A stretch of DNA of 40,878 nucleotides. It comes from SICU01 sp038045445 (lineage in GTDB: Archaea; Nanobdellota; Nanobdellia; Pacearchaeales; GW2011-AR1). A program made the position numbers and the translations under genes. This document shows positions 7,601-15,250 of this stretch, piece after piece. The notes beneath the pieces are model-generated. The model was given only the letters and a program-made list of their open reading frames with translations, made no database searches and was not told the DNA's origin. The stretch spans positions 1 through 40,878 of the forward strand of contig JBBSYC010000019.1 in NCBI GenBank assembly GCA_038045445.1, read 5' to 3'. Within the stretch, counting starts at the first letter, position 1. Every line of letters starts with the position of its first letter.

Positions 7601-9960
7601 TAATTTCTACAAACAAAGGGCTTCTAAGGCTTGGAAACTTAGGAAATAAAAAAGGAGCACAATGGCAGGATGTTTCATTTAAAGTAATGACTGATGAAGG
7701 GCCTAAAGATGCAACTAAATTTTATGTTAATGGACAAGCTAGTACTCGAAAGATTACAACTGTATCGGGTTATGAGATTCAAGGAACAGAAAAACATAAG
7801 ATTAAAGTTCTTAATCCGTTGAATGGTACTCTTGATTGGAAAAGATTTGATGAGGTTACTGAAGGAGATATTATTCCACTAGCAATGAATACTATTTTTG
7901 GAGAGGAGAATGAAGTGTTATTGCCACCCATCCCTGAATTGCATTGGAATACGGATTATAAATTAATAACTCCAAAAGTAATGACAAAGGAATTAGCTCT
8001 TCTGATTGGCTACTTTATGGGAGATGGGAGTTTGCATAGCAAGGGTTTGAGATTTTGTGTAGATAATAAGGATGAGGATGTTGTAAATTACTTAAAAGAG
8101 TTAATTAATAACTTATTTAATTTAGGGGTCCACATAACTCAGAGAGAAGGTTATAAGGAAGTAGCTGTTCACTCCGTTCCTTTGGTAATGTGGTGGGATG
8201 CTTGTGGATTTTCAAAATTGAAACCTCCTATAGAGCATAAAGGCAAGGGATATACCCCCTACATTCCTGATGCAGTACTTCACACCAATGATAGAAAAGT
8301 ATATTCTGCGTTTCTTAAGGGATTATTTGAAGCTGATGGAGCAGTTGGTCTTGGAAACCCAACAATTTGCACTGCAAGCAAAGAATTTGCTCGAGAGATC
8401 AGAACTCTTCTTTTAAGTTTAGGATATCCGACCCATACTAAAATAGATACTTCTGGTTTTGGAAATTCTCCAATTTATGTATTAAGATTGAAAAATATAT
8501 CTTATAATAAAAACTTTTTGGATTCGATTGGTTTCATTAGTGGTAGAAAACTGAGCTCTATTGCTTCAAGGAGTTCTCAAACAGGCAAGAGAGATTATGT
8601 TTATTTATCTGATGATATTATTGAAGAAACTGTGCCTTCTGGGAGCATACAAAGGGATGCTGTTTTGCTTTCATTAAAGAGGCATCAAGCAATTCCTCGT
8701 GAGGTTGCTATGAGATTATACCAAGATACAAAGCATCCTCAGATACTCTGGGCTCTTCAATTCTTCTATGATAAAATATCAAGTAATATTGATGGGGGAA
8801 TACAATCTACTTATGATATTTCTGTCCCCGAAAATGTTACATATACTGCTGATGGATTCATTAGCCATAATACTATCGCATTCATGATGGATTGCGATAC
8901 AACTGGAATAGAACCAGATATTGCTCTCGTAAAATATAAAGTTTTATCTGGAGGAGGCATGTTGAAGATAGTTAATCGTTCTGTAGGACTTGCACTTGAA
9001 AGACTTGGATATGATTTGGATGAAATAAATAGAATCCTCGACCATATTAATAAGAATGATACTATTGAGGGTGCTCCTAACTTGAAACAAGAGCATTTAC
9101 CAATATTTGATTGCGCATTCAAAGCGAATAAAGGAAAGAGGTCAATTAACTATAAAGGTCATGTTTTGATGATGTCTGTTTGCCAGCCTTATATTTCTGG
9201 AGCTATATCTAAGACTATAAACATGCCCGAATCTGCAACTGTCGAAGAAATAATGGATGCTTATGTTTTTGCTTGGGAAAGAGGTCTGAAAGCTGTTGCT
9301 ATATATCGCGAAAACTCAAAGAGAAGTCAACCACTTAATACCAAGAAGACAGAGGGAGAAATTGCTAAGAAAGAACAGATAGTTGTTAAGGAAAGTAGGA
9401 AACCAATGCCTCAAACAAGGAAGTCAATTACACACAAGTTTGAGATAGGAGAGCATAAGGGATATTTGACTGTTGGACTTTATGATGATGGTCATCCAGG
9501 AGAGATATTTGTTAATATAGCTAAACAAGGGTCCACTGTAAGAGGGATGATTGATGCTTGGGCATTGTCAATGTCTATGAATTTACAATATGGTGCAACT
9601 GTTTCAGATTTGTTCGCTAAATTTAGGCACCAAAAGTTTGAGCCTAGCGGTTTTGTAAGAAACAGTGAGGAAAAGGGTCTTCTCGATGAAAAAAGGGCTT
9701 CAATTAGAACTGCTTCATCTATTGTTGATTATATTGCCCAGTTTATGATTAATACTTTTGGAAACTCTCAATTAATGGAAATTGAGATTCCAACTATTGA
9801 AGTTAAGGATATAAATGAGGAACAAAAAGATTTAACAGCCTATACTTCGGATGAAGGTCTTGTTTGTGGACTTTGTGGAGGTCCTGCAAAGAGAATAGGA
9901 AACTGTGCGATTAAGTGCAATAGTTGTAATCAAACTCAGAGAAGTGGTTGTGGGGAATAG
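4690..9960 (+). CDS. nrdJ: Adenosylcobalamin-dependent (class II) ribonucleotide reductase with two inteins
   Basis: Reduces ribonucleotides to deoxyribonucleotides with a B12-generated thiyl radical. The precursor is about 1756 residues and the spliced protein about 958. Extein landmarks are NSPVWFNVG, PQCSACFI (substrate-site Cys, residues about 198-202), FKAGSGTGTN, NPCSEYMFLDDSACNLAS (catalytic loop, rebuilt by splicing), LAPTGTIAFMMDCDTTGIEPD (also rebuilt), and a TSCPD-type domain around HKGYLTVGLYDDGHPGEIF. The C terminus is Cys-rich (CGLCGG, CNSC, SGCGE) and probably serves as redox relay or zinc ribbon. Inteins sit in both most conserved active-site loops. No thioredoxin gene adjoins it. 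The start is uncertain: 4618 (TTG), 4681 (GTG) and 4690 (ATG) are in frame. Confidence 0.95.
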   Translation: MGFENSDLEEQNSKDIFSSGFSKPASELLHSYSLVDRYFTKLGRDPFKYNMHGIPINWVSEDVAVTDDMGKVVFTQGNVKKPESWSSLALKVVASKYFWGDLSKGEREDSIEKIIGRVSRFITRQAVKQKYFNQEDANSLGEEVASICLNQMAVFNSPVWFNVGIQEYHSDAGGVSAYVWDSASNQVIKADKKMDRPQCSACFIQSMDDTMDSIMAVQVAEANLFKAGSGTGTNRSTLRSSKEKLTGGGKSSGPLSFMKGYDAYAGAIKSGGKTRRAAKMEILNVDHPDIIDFIESKQREEKKAWALIEQGYSGGMNGEAYGSVAFQNCNMSVRVPDEFMESVKSDGEWKTRFITTKEISETLRSRDILRKMAEGTHICGDPGMQFDSIINKYHTSKNSGRINASNPCVTGDTKVLMKDGKWLRIDSFVDEESTIITNTGLIGESNIKGSFRTGTKPVYLLTTKSGYEVKLTADHKVFTVNRGFVQACELTKEDYILIPGQEVASIDEPSDKTFYQMLGVYLGDGCGGNIGNTRGIQLTMEKEYEKPILEKFAEYVASNYERITPRNSPATVQLTNTSSKYVITNTKLINKFAQMINFNQQSHEKCLTNALFQLPLGEQKYLLQGLFTADGTVANYGNKSQYVALDSTSLQLLKDVQLLLLGFGVKSKLYTNRRAGKDTALLPDGHGGLKEYNVREVHSLRISRSSRLRFEKSIGFMTESPKALKLKKLNETIDAYNDAPVDPVSSVSYIGIEEVYDLTEPFTHTFVGGGITLHNCSEYMFLDDSACNLASINLMKFLNREGKFDAENFKKVVDRFITSMELLVDGSSYPTQKIAQNSHDFRPLGLGYANLGALLMSFGLPYDSDEGRAVSAAITALMCGQAYKASAKIASIVGPFPRYHENRDSMLEVIRMHREHVKDIEVNKMPYDLRYLVNEAWDAWSDAYELGRQHGFRNSQATVLAPTGCLIGNSLISTNKGLLRLGNLGNKKGAQWQDVSFKVMTDEGPKDATKFYVNGQASTRKITTVSGYEIQGTEKHKIKVLNPLNGTLDWKRFDEVTEGDIIPLAMNTIFGEENEVLLPPIPELHWNTDYKLITPKVMTKELALLIGYFMGDGSLHSKGLRFCVDNKDEDVVNYLKELINNLFNLGVHITQREGYKEVAVHSVPLVMWWDACGFSKLKPPIEHKGKGYTPYIPDAVLHTNDRKVYSAFLKGLFEADGAVGLGNPTICTASKEFAREIRTLLLSLGYPTHTKIDTSGFGNSPIYVLRLKNISYNKNFLDSIGFISGRKLSSIASRSSQTGKRDYVYLSDDIIEETVPSGSIQRDAVLLSLKRHQAIPREVAMRLYQDTKHPQILWALQFFYDKISSNIDGGIQSTYDISVPENVTYTADGFISHNTIAFMMDCDTTGIEPDIALVKYKVLSGGGMLKIVNRSVGLALERLGYDLDEINRILDHINKNDTIEGAPNLKQEHLPIFDCAFKANKGKRSINYKGHVLMMSVCQPYISGAISKTINMPESATVEEIMDAYVFAWERGLKAVAIYRENSKRSQPLNTKKTEGEIAKKEQIVVKESRKPMPQTRKSITHKFEIGEHKGYLTVGLYDDGHPGEIFVNIAKQGSTVRGMIDAWALSMSMNLQYGATVSDLFAKFRHQKFEPSGFVRNSEEKGLLDEKRASIRTASSIVDYIAQFMINTFGNSQLMEIEIPTIEVKDINEEQKDLTAYTSDEGLVCGLCGGPAKRIGNCAIKCNSCNQTQRSGCGE
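5911..7014 (+). mobile_element. Intein 1 in NrdJ, LAGLIDADG homing endonuclease
   Basis: A 368-residue insertion interrupts the catalytic loop ASNP|CSEYMF. It begins with Cys in CVTGDTKVL (block A), has a block B His in LTADHKVFT, and ends in VGGGITLHN with penultimate His and terminal Asn; the +1 extein residue is Cys. All splicing residues are present, so it should be active. Two LAGLIDADG helices are visible (LGVYLGDG and LLQGLFTADG), indicating a full-length homing endonuclease. Removing it restores an unbroken NPCSEY motif, which fixes the boundaries. Confidence 0.93.
7582..8871 (+). mobile_element. Intein 2 in NrdJ, LAGLIDADG homing endonuclease
   Basis: A 430-residue insertion splits LAPTG|TIAFMMDCDTTG. 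It begins with Cys in CLIGNSLISTNKG, carries the block B motif GTEKHKIKVL, and ends in YTADGFISHN with the His-Asn pair. The +1 residue is Thr, unlike the Cys that follows intein 1. Endonuclease helices read LLIGYFMGDG and FLKGLFEADG. Beyond the shared architecture the two inteins look dissimilar in sequence, which suggests independent invasions and not a duplication. Confidence 0.93.
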
Positions 9961-9985
9961 ATAAGTGTTTTATTTTTTGTTATAA

Positions 9986-11155
9986 TTATTTATAATATCT
10001 CTTTGCATTAGTTGGTATTTCTGAAGGACAACTGCCTGTTGCACTGTAATAAACATCCATTGTTTCTGTGTCTATGAGTTTGAGGTATACATATCCTTGA
10101 TTACCTAAATTTGATTTGATTTGATAACAATGTTCTGTTGTGACCTCTGTTGGGAGTTTGTAAGTTGGATTATCTGAGTAAATTCTGTGGAGTGCACTGC
10201 TTGTACCTATGTTTCCCACTGTGGCTGCTTCTTCATCTCCCATGATTGACAAAGGACTTCCATAATCTCCTTCTTTGTAATCTTCATATATTGTGCCTTG
10301 GATTTCTTTATTTGAGAACCACATTCCTGAGATTGTTCCTTCCTTGTCTCGCGATACAGAGCCACAGTCTTTTACTTCAAATATTATTCCTCCGGGTGAG
10401 CCGAGAAGATTATAATAAATCTGTTTCTTTTCTTCTGTGAAATAATCATAAGGGCATACTCCATTAATTAAGTTTCTTGCTCTATCGTTTGAATATCTTT
10501 CTTGATTAACAAATTGATTTACAACTTTTCTGTCTCTGACTACGAAGTCAAAACCTCCAACTGCTCCTTCTTTATTTTCCTTGAAATATGAGCCTATTTG
10601 TTCTCCTGCTTTGAATTGAATTGGGGGCCTTATCTCATCTTCGGCGCTGCTTGCCTTCAGAGGAGTTAATTTACTTGATACTGAATCAACTACACCTTTA
10701 AGATGTCCCAATAGAACTTCAACTCCGCATCCTGCGTCGAATTTCAAGACGTAATCTGCAAGAGTGTTTTCTGGAGAGCCTGGGACTTTGTAGTGGGCTC
10801 CTGATATTAATTTCATGTCTGCAGGTGCGTAAATTGGTATCTCTTGTTCAGTGTAGTCTTCTCTTATGCTAATATATGAACGCTCAATTATGCTCTTTCC
10901 ACCGCCGTGAACAACTCCGACTTGCCCGACTTTCTGAATGTATTTTGGATCAACTAAGTATTCTGTGAATTGAACTTGACAATTTTCATTGCTCTTTTGA
11001 TTAGATGGTTGTTGAATTTCTGATGATGGAAAGTCTTGTTGCACATTATTTTCTGTATCTCTCCCTTGGTTGAATCCTTTTTCTGTAAAATGTGTTATAA
11101 CCATGAACGCGAATATTGCTAAAACTATTGCTATAACAATAACCTTCTTTTTCAT
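9986..11155 (-). CDS. Membrane-anchored extracellular protein with a degenerate M23/lysostaphin-like domain
   Basis: About 389 residues. An N-terminal hydrophobic helix (IVIAIVLAIFAFMVITHF, residues 5-23) follows MKKK, so it is exported and anchored. The central part has the rhythm of an M23 peptidase beta-barrel: IPIYAPADMKLISGAHY, YVLKFDAGCGVEVLLGHLKG and FKAGEQIGSYF. The usual zinc ligands (HxxxD and HxH) are not all visible, so it is probably non-catalytic. Later segments include paired Cys (CGVEV, CPYDY, KDCGS, TEHCYQ, TGSCPS) that may form disulfides outside the cell. It is divergent from radC with a 38 bp gap. I cannot assign a substrate. Confidence 0.6.
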   Translation of the reverse strand: MKKKVIVIAIVLAIFAFMVITHFTEKGFNQGRDTENNVQQDFPSSEIQQPSNQKSNENCQVQFTEYLVDPKYIQKVGQVGVVHGGGKSIIERSYISIREDYTEQEIPIYAPADMKLISGAHYKVPGSPENTLADYVLKFDAGCGVEVLLGHLKGVVDSVSSKLTPLKASSAEDEIRPPIQFKAGEQIGSYFKENKEGAVGGFDFVVRDRKVVNQFVNQERYSNDRARNLINGVCPYDYFTEEKKQIYYNLLGSPGGIIFEVKDCGSVSRDKEGTISGMWFSNKEIQGTIYEDYKEGDYGSPLSIMGDEEAATVGNIGTSSALHRIYSDNPTYKLPTEVTTEHCYQIKSNLGNQGYVYLKLIDTETMDVYYSATGSCPSEIPTNAKRYYK

Positions 11156-11193
11156 TTATTAGTTAGTTTAGAGAAGTATTTAAGATTTGGCAG

Positions 11194-11769
11194 ATGATTT
11201 TGAGAACAGGAAGTAAGGACGAGAATGTTATTGATATGTCTAATAGGTTGATTTCCGAGTATGGATTGAGCAAGATGTTTGATTGCTCGTTAGAAGAACT
11301 GCAAGAAGTAAAGGGAATGGGTCAAAGCAAGGCAATGCAACTATTGGCAATGGCCGAATTAAGCAAAAGAAGTAGATTATCAAAGCATAATACAAAAAGA
11401 ATAACAAATGCAAAGGATGTTTTCAACTTGTTTCATGAAAGGCTAAAGAATGAGAAGCAGGAGCATTTCTATATTATTATGTTAAGCACCAAGAATCATA
11501 TTTTGGGAGAACATTTGGTTTCAAAGGGAGTTTTAGATGCTGCGATTCTTGAGCCAAGGGAAGTTTTCAGACCAGCAGTAAAGGCGGCTGCTTCAAGGAT
11601 TATCATAATTCATAATCATCCTAGTGGAGACCCAAGTCCGAGTGATGAAGACATTGAGGTTACAAAGAAGCTTATGTCAGCAGAAGAAATGATGAATATC
11701 AAGGTTTTAGATCATGTTATTGTGGGCAATGGTGAGATGTGGAGTTGGGTGGAAGACAATTCTATCTAA
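11194..11769 (+). CDS. radC: RadC-like JAB/MPN domain protein
   Basis: A 191-residue member of the RadC family. The N-terminal part carries a helix-hairpin-helix (LQEVKGMGQSKAMQLLAMAE). The C-terminal JAMM-type metalloprotein domain has the signature HNHPSGDPSPSDED with preceding conserved E and H residues. The classic RadC start (about 25-30 residues before ILRTGSK) is missing, and an in-frame stop a few codons upstream of ATG 11194 excludes a longer frame, so the gene is N-terminally short. RadC is often found in mobile or defence regions and its biochemical role is unsettled. Its end overlaps the convergent broken AbiEii gene by 8 bp. Confidence 0.88.
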   Translation: MILRTGSKDENVIDMSNRLISEYGLSKMFDCSLEELQEVKGMGQSKAMQLLAMAELSKRSRLSKHNTKRITNAKDVFNLFHERLKNEKQEHFYIIMLSTKNHILGEHLVSKGVLDAAILEPREVFRPAVKAAASRIIIIHNHPSGDPSPSDEDIEVTKKLMSAEEMMNIKVLDHVIVGNGEMWSWVEDNSI

Positions 11770-12540
11770 TTTTTAACTTTTCTTTTTCTTCTTTGAGCTT
11801 GAAATGTCTGGCTAGAAAAGTCATAACTTCGCGAAAGGAAATTTGTTCTGAAATTAAAGGAATCATATCTTTATCCCATTTGCTCTTTAGCTTTTTAGCC
11901 TGATTGAACATTTTAATAATAGAGAATTCGTGGTCTGAAGATAGACATTTTTTCTTAACAATTTCTAAGTTAATTGGAATGCCTTCATGAATTATGTTAT
12001 ATAGATCAAAATGGTCTCTTGGCTTGTTTCTTCCTATTGCTGCAGCCATTTTTTCAGCGATAAGTTCTTCTTTTGCTAAGGTTTTTACTGCAAACATTGG
12101 AATAAATGGGAAATAGAAGTGTTTGATATTATGTATTCTGATGGAAGAATCAATTTTCCTCTTTTATTGAGGTCTATGAATATTTCCCCTTTGCCTAACT
12201 CTGAATCATAATTTACTATCATCCTTAGAAATCCTTCAACATCTTTTCCTTCTGTTATCTCTTTGAATAGATTTGATTTTTTCAATATATCTAGTATTTC
12301 ATCTCTTACTTCCTTCTGGTCTCTAGTCAAGGTGAAATCAATGTCTTCAGATAATCTTGGATGGTCAAGAAATATTTTGTTTAGTGCTGTTCCGCCCTTG
12401 AAGTATATTCCTTCAATGTCTTTTATCAAGTAAAGGATAACAACGAGATAGTAGTCTTTTACTATAAGTCTTTTGTCAAAGCTATATTGAGATGCTATTG
12501 AATTAAAATCTAAACCAGAGATTACCTTAATTTCATCCAT
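11762..12540 (-). pseudogene. Frameshifted AbiEii-type nucleotidyltransferase toxin
   Basis: Two adjacent minus-strand frames together make one AbiEii protein. The first (12540 to about 12130) holds the nucleotidyltransferase signature FKGGTALNKIFLDH plus SEDIDFT. The second (about 12130 to 11762) holds the conserved C-terminal part FAVKTLAKEELIAEKMAA plus GRNKPRDHFDLY. Joining FYFPFIP from the second frame after SEYII of the first gives a continuous family-like sequence, so a one-base deletion (or two-base insertion) near 12125-12140 explains the break. It is either a real inactivation or a sequencing error. It overlaps the upstream antitoxin-like gene by 19 bp, as expected for a coupled pair. 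Confidence 0.85.
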
Positions 12541-13025
12541 TTTTTCATCTCCTTTTTGTTCATCATTCTAAAAGAATGACCTTCTATATTCATTGTTACT
12601 GCTCTTTCAATTTTTTTATGGGTTGTTCTTCTAAATATAAATCCCGCATTTAGTATCTTTGTTTTACCCTGCCTTTTTGTTGAGAATACTTCTGTCCGGA
12701 AAGGTATTTGGTCTGTAAGCCTGTAATGATTTGCTGCAGTCCATCCCCCTATAAAATAGTCTTTCCCGTCCATAATTTCATCAGCAAGAATAAATGGATG
12801 TTCTATCCACCCTCCTGTTTTAGCTTTAATTGGTACAAGGTAATATTTACTTTTGTTAAGTTTGAAAATTCTTTTTTTCTTTATGAGATTCTTTATAATG
12901 TTGTATCTTTGCTGTTTGCTATTGAAGAAGTCTTTGATGTCTTCAGTTGTAAAGAAATATTTTTTGTAAAATTCAAGCCAGGCTATGATTTCTACTTCTT
13001 TCTTTGATAGACCCATTATTTTCAT
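12522..13025 (-). CDS. AbiEi-like antitoxin (type IV toxin-antitoxin), short C terminus
   Basis: A 167-residue protein starting MKIMGLSKKEVEIIAWLEF with an N-terminal winged-helix region (residues about 8-60), then the AbiEi core HPFILADEIMDGKDYFIGGW. In family knowledge this antitoxin represses its own operon and antagonises the nucleotidyltransferase toxin by acting on its target. Compared with the second locus (235 residues), it lacks the C-terminal third and ends NKKEMKKWMKLR. The toxin ATG lies inside its last codons behind GGAG, so translation is coupled. Because the partner is frameshifted, this antitoxin may now be an orphan. Confidence 0.75.
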   Translation of the reverse strand: MKIMGLSKKEVEIIAWLEFYKKYFFTTEDIKDFFNSKQQRYNIIKNLIKKKRIFKLNKSKYYLVPIKAKTGGWIEHPFILADEIMDGKDYFIGGWTAANHYRLTDQIPFRTEVFSTKRQGKTKILNAGFIFRRTTHKKIERAVTMNIEGHSFRMMNKKEMKKWMKLR

Positions 13026-13054
13026 TTTATTTATTTAACCTTATTTTTAACATC

Positions 13055-13077
13055 TTTTAGTTAATATATTACTAATT
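13055..13077. promoter_or_regulatory. Candidate AbiEi operator, locus 1
   Basis: TTTTAGTTA (13055-13063) and TACTAA (13070-13075) form an imperfect inverted repeat centred on TAATATATTA, 30-50 bp upstream of the AbiEi-like start at 13025. The same half-site, TTTTAGTA, forms a perfect inverted repeat before the second AbiEi gene (15182-15206). Operator function is inferred from the shared motif and from AbiEi autoregulation known in other systems. Confidence 0.45.
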
Positions 13078-13214
13078 GATGTTATTTATAAATGTTGCGA
13101 CAACATCCTTTTCAGTTGAGTATAATTTGTAACTGACTCGTTTCTTTCTTCTTTTTCTCGGCTAGAAATTTAGTTAATTGTGAGGGTTTTAGATTATTTA
13201 ATTTTCCAAGTATT

Positions 13215-13222
13215 TTTAAATA
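13215..13222 (+). promoter_or_regulatory. TATA box of msrA
   Basis: TTTAAATA lies 20-27 bp before ATG 13242 but only 5 bp before the upstream in-frame ATG 13227. This spacing favours a leaderless message starting at 13242. Confidence 0.45.
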
Positions 13223-13241
13223 AGTAATGCAATTTAAGCAT

Positions 13242-13703
13242 ATGAAAGCTATGTTTGGAGCTGGATGTTTCTGGAGTGTTGAGGAAGCCTTTAGGATTAT
13301 TCCGGGAGTCGTTTCCACTGAAGTAGGATATGCTGGGGGCAAAGGAAACAATGTGAATTATGAAGAAGTCTGCTCTGGAGATACAGGTCATGCAGAGGTT
13401 GTTTTGATTACTTTTAATCCTAAAAAAATAAGTTATAGTAAATTACTTGAAATTTTTTGGGGAATTCATGACCCTATCCAAGTTAACAGACAGGGTCCTG
13501 ATGTTGGATATCAATATCGTTCTGTTATATTTTATTTTGATGATTCTCAAAAGAGAGATGCTGAAAAGTCTCTTAAAAAAGAGCAGAAAAAATATGGCGT
13601 TCCTATTGCTACAGCTATTGAGAAGGAATCAACTTACTGCAAGGCAGAGGAGTATCATCAGAAGTATATTATGAAGGGTGGAAAGGCTTCGTGTCATTTT
13701 TGA
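13242..13703 (+). CDS. msrA: Peptide methionine sulfoxide reductase MsrA
   Basis: Reduces the S-epimer of methionine sulfoxide in proteins. The 153-residue product has the catalytic GAGCFWSVE near the N terminus, GYAGGKGNNVNYEEVCSGDT, HAEVVLITFNP, GPDVGYQYRS and EEYHQKY, all family hallmarks. A C-terminal Cys in KASCHF can act as the resolving or recycling cysteine. The start at 13242 gives the usual short N terminus (MKAMFGAGCFW) and fits the TATA spacing; 13227 would add five residues. It sits between the two AbiE loci, suggesting an accessory region, but it is an ordinary oxidative-stress gene. Confidence 0.94.
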   Translation: MKAMFGAGCFWSVEEAFRIIPGVVSTEVGYAGGKGNNVNYEEVCSGDTGHAEVVLITFNPKKISYSKLLEIFWGIHDPIQVNRQGPDVGYQYRSVIFYFDDSQKRDAEKSLKKEQKKYGVPIATAIEKESTYCKAEEYHQKYIMKGGKASCHF

Positions 13704-13721
13704 TTATGTTCTCGATTATAA

Positions 13722-14468
13722 TCAACCTATAATCTTTCCGAGAAAATCTAAAATATCTTTTTTTACTTGCTCATATGGGGGAATATAATTAATTAAATTT
13801 CTTAGGTCTGATTCATAGGATTCTTTAGAGATAATTTTTATTTTCTTTAGGTCAACTTTTTCCTCTTTTAGTTTTTTATTTATGAGCTCTTTATCAATTT
13901 CTACATTTTTATTAATTAAAATCCATAAATCATACAAATCTCTTGCTTGTTTCCTATTTGCTATTGCCCTTATTTTTTCTGCTAAAATCTCTTTTTCAGC
14001 CATTGCAATAATAACAAATATTGGTATATCTGAAAAAACTGATGAGATTACTATTGCTTTTGTATTGAAAACTTTATTTTTATTAAAATCTATCTTCAAA
14101 TTATTTGCAGAGTTTATATTGCTTCTAAACAATGGGCCTTTAAACCTGATTTCAAACCTTATGTTTCCTTCAAATTCTTTCTGCTTCAAATCAAGATGCT
14201 CTATGCCTAATAAATCAAAGTCTTTTAGACAAGACTCAACAATTTCTTTTATTTTCTCGATATTGAGTTTTGAGCTAAAGTCTAAGTCTTCAGACGCTCT
14301 TTGCAGACCGTAACATAATCTTAAGCAAGTTCCACCCTTAAAAGTAATTGAATCCCCATATTTTGATAAAGCATTAAGAAATATGTATTGTAGATATTCC
14401 TTTTCCAAATAATATAAACTAATATTCCTTTTACTTTTTAACTCGACAAGCTCATCTCTTGAAATCAT
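13722..14468 (-). CDS. AbiEii nucleotidyltransferase toxin (type IV toxin-antitoxin)
   Basis: A 248-residue protein of the AbiEii family, whose characterised members are nucleotidyltransferases that inactivate translation components such as tRNA. Visible signature: ITFKGGTCLRLCYGLQRASE followed by DLDFSS, i.e. the GG-x12-18-D-x-D pattern of DNA polymerase beta-type nucleotidyltransferases. The C-terminal conserved block is EKEILAEKIRAIANRKQARD plus LYDL. Its start overlaps the AbiEi stop by 4 bp (ATGA), typical of translational coupling. This is an intact counterpart of the frameshifted toxin at 11762-12540, but the two differ strongly in sequence and are not a recent duplication. Confidence 0.9.
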   Translation of the reverse strand: MISRDELVELKSKRNISLYYLEKEYLQYIFLNALSKYGDSITFKGGTCLRLCYGLQRASEDLDFSSKLNIEKIKEIVESCLKDFDLLGIEHLDLKQKEFEGNIRFEIRFKGPLFRSNINSANNLKIDFNKNKVFNTKAIVISSVFSDIPIFVIIAMAEKEILAEKIRAIANRKQARDLYDLWILINKNVEIDKELINKKLKEEKVDLKKIKIISKESYESDLRNLINYIPPYEQVKKDILDFLGKIIG

Positions 14469-15172
14469 CCTAAATCAGTATAAAGTAGCCACTTTTTATT
14501 TAAATTATTTCTCTTTTTTATTGAAGGGTCTAGAAATCCCACACCCTTACCAATTTTATTTAATAGAGATATTTCATCTTTCTTGGCGAGCCTTTTTTCC
14601 AAAATAAAGCCGAGTCTCCTTAAGACCATTTTACTCCCTACTCTAAAAGCATAGTCTAATAACTTCTTTGAGTCTAATTCATTAAATTTTTCAGTCAATC
14701 CCTTAGAAATTTCTTTAATTCCGCCTGCATATTTAGGAAGCAATAGAGAGTCAACTATTGCCTTTTCTTTCTCTGCAACAATGATTTCCCCTTCTTTTTT
14801 ATATCCGAAGAATCTATTTTTAGATAAGCAAGCATACTCAAAAAGAAGACTCTTCTTATATCTAGTAGATACAAAGGTTATCTTTCTAGGCAAGTTATCG
14901 CTAAATCCATAATAATTTAGGGCAGAAAGAAAACTGACATATGATGGCCAATTAAAATGAACTCCTGCTGTAAACTCATCAGTATCTTTCATGACATAAA
15001 TTCCTGAAGACAGAGCAGTTATCACCTTTTTTCTTTTTAGTGCCTTTATCAAATTGTAGGTTTTTGTCTTATTTATACCCCTGAGTAGTCTTATATCTCT
15101 TGACCTAAACACTTGCATTTTGCTATTTTTTAGCGAAGAATATACTTTTTCTTCATTTTTACTTAATTGCAT
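14465..15172 (-). CDS. AbiEi antitoxin / autorepressor (type IV toxin-antitoxin)
   Basis: A 235-residue protein: an N-terminal winged helix (residues about 5-60: LSKNEEKVYSSLKNSKMQVF, then LIKALKRKKVI and the wing SSGIYVMK), the AbiEi core HFNWPSYVSFLSALNYYGFS, and the C-terminal effector part with EKEKAIVDSLLLPKYAGGI. In family knowledge AbiEi binds inverted repeats upstream of its operon. A perfect 9-bp inverted repeat lies only 10-34 bp upstream of the start here. It is first in a two-gene operon with the AbiEii toxin. Confidence 0.88.
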   Translation of the reverse strand: MQLSKNEEKVYSSLKNSKMQVFRSRDIRLLRGINKTKTYNLIKALKRKKVITALSSGIYVMKDTDEFTAGVHFNWPSYVSFLSALNYYGFSDNLPRKITFVSTRYKKSLLFEYACLSKNRFFGYKKEGEIIVAEKEKAIVDSLLLPKYAGGIKEISKGLTEKFNELDSKKLLDYAFRVGSKMVLRRLGFILEKRLAKKDEISLLNKIGKGVGFLDPSIKKRNNLNKKWLLYTDLG

Positions 15173-15181
15173 TTTTATTCT

Positions 15182-15206
15182 ATTTTAGTAGTTTATTTAC
15201 TAAAAT
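15182..15206. promoter_or_regulatory. Candidate AbiEi operator, locus 2
   Basis: ATTTTAGTA (15182-15190) and TACTAAAAT (15198-15206) are a perfect 9-bp inverted repeat separated by 7 bp, immediately upstream of the AbiEi start at 15172. The half-site recurs in front of the first AbiEi-like gene at 13055-13075. Confidence 0.6.
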
Positions 15207-15250
15207 GTAATAAATTAACTATTTAAACATTGCTATTCTAAAAACAAAAA

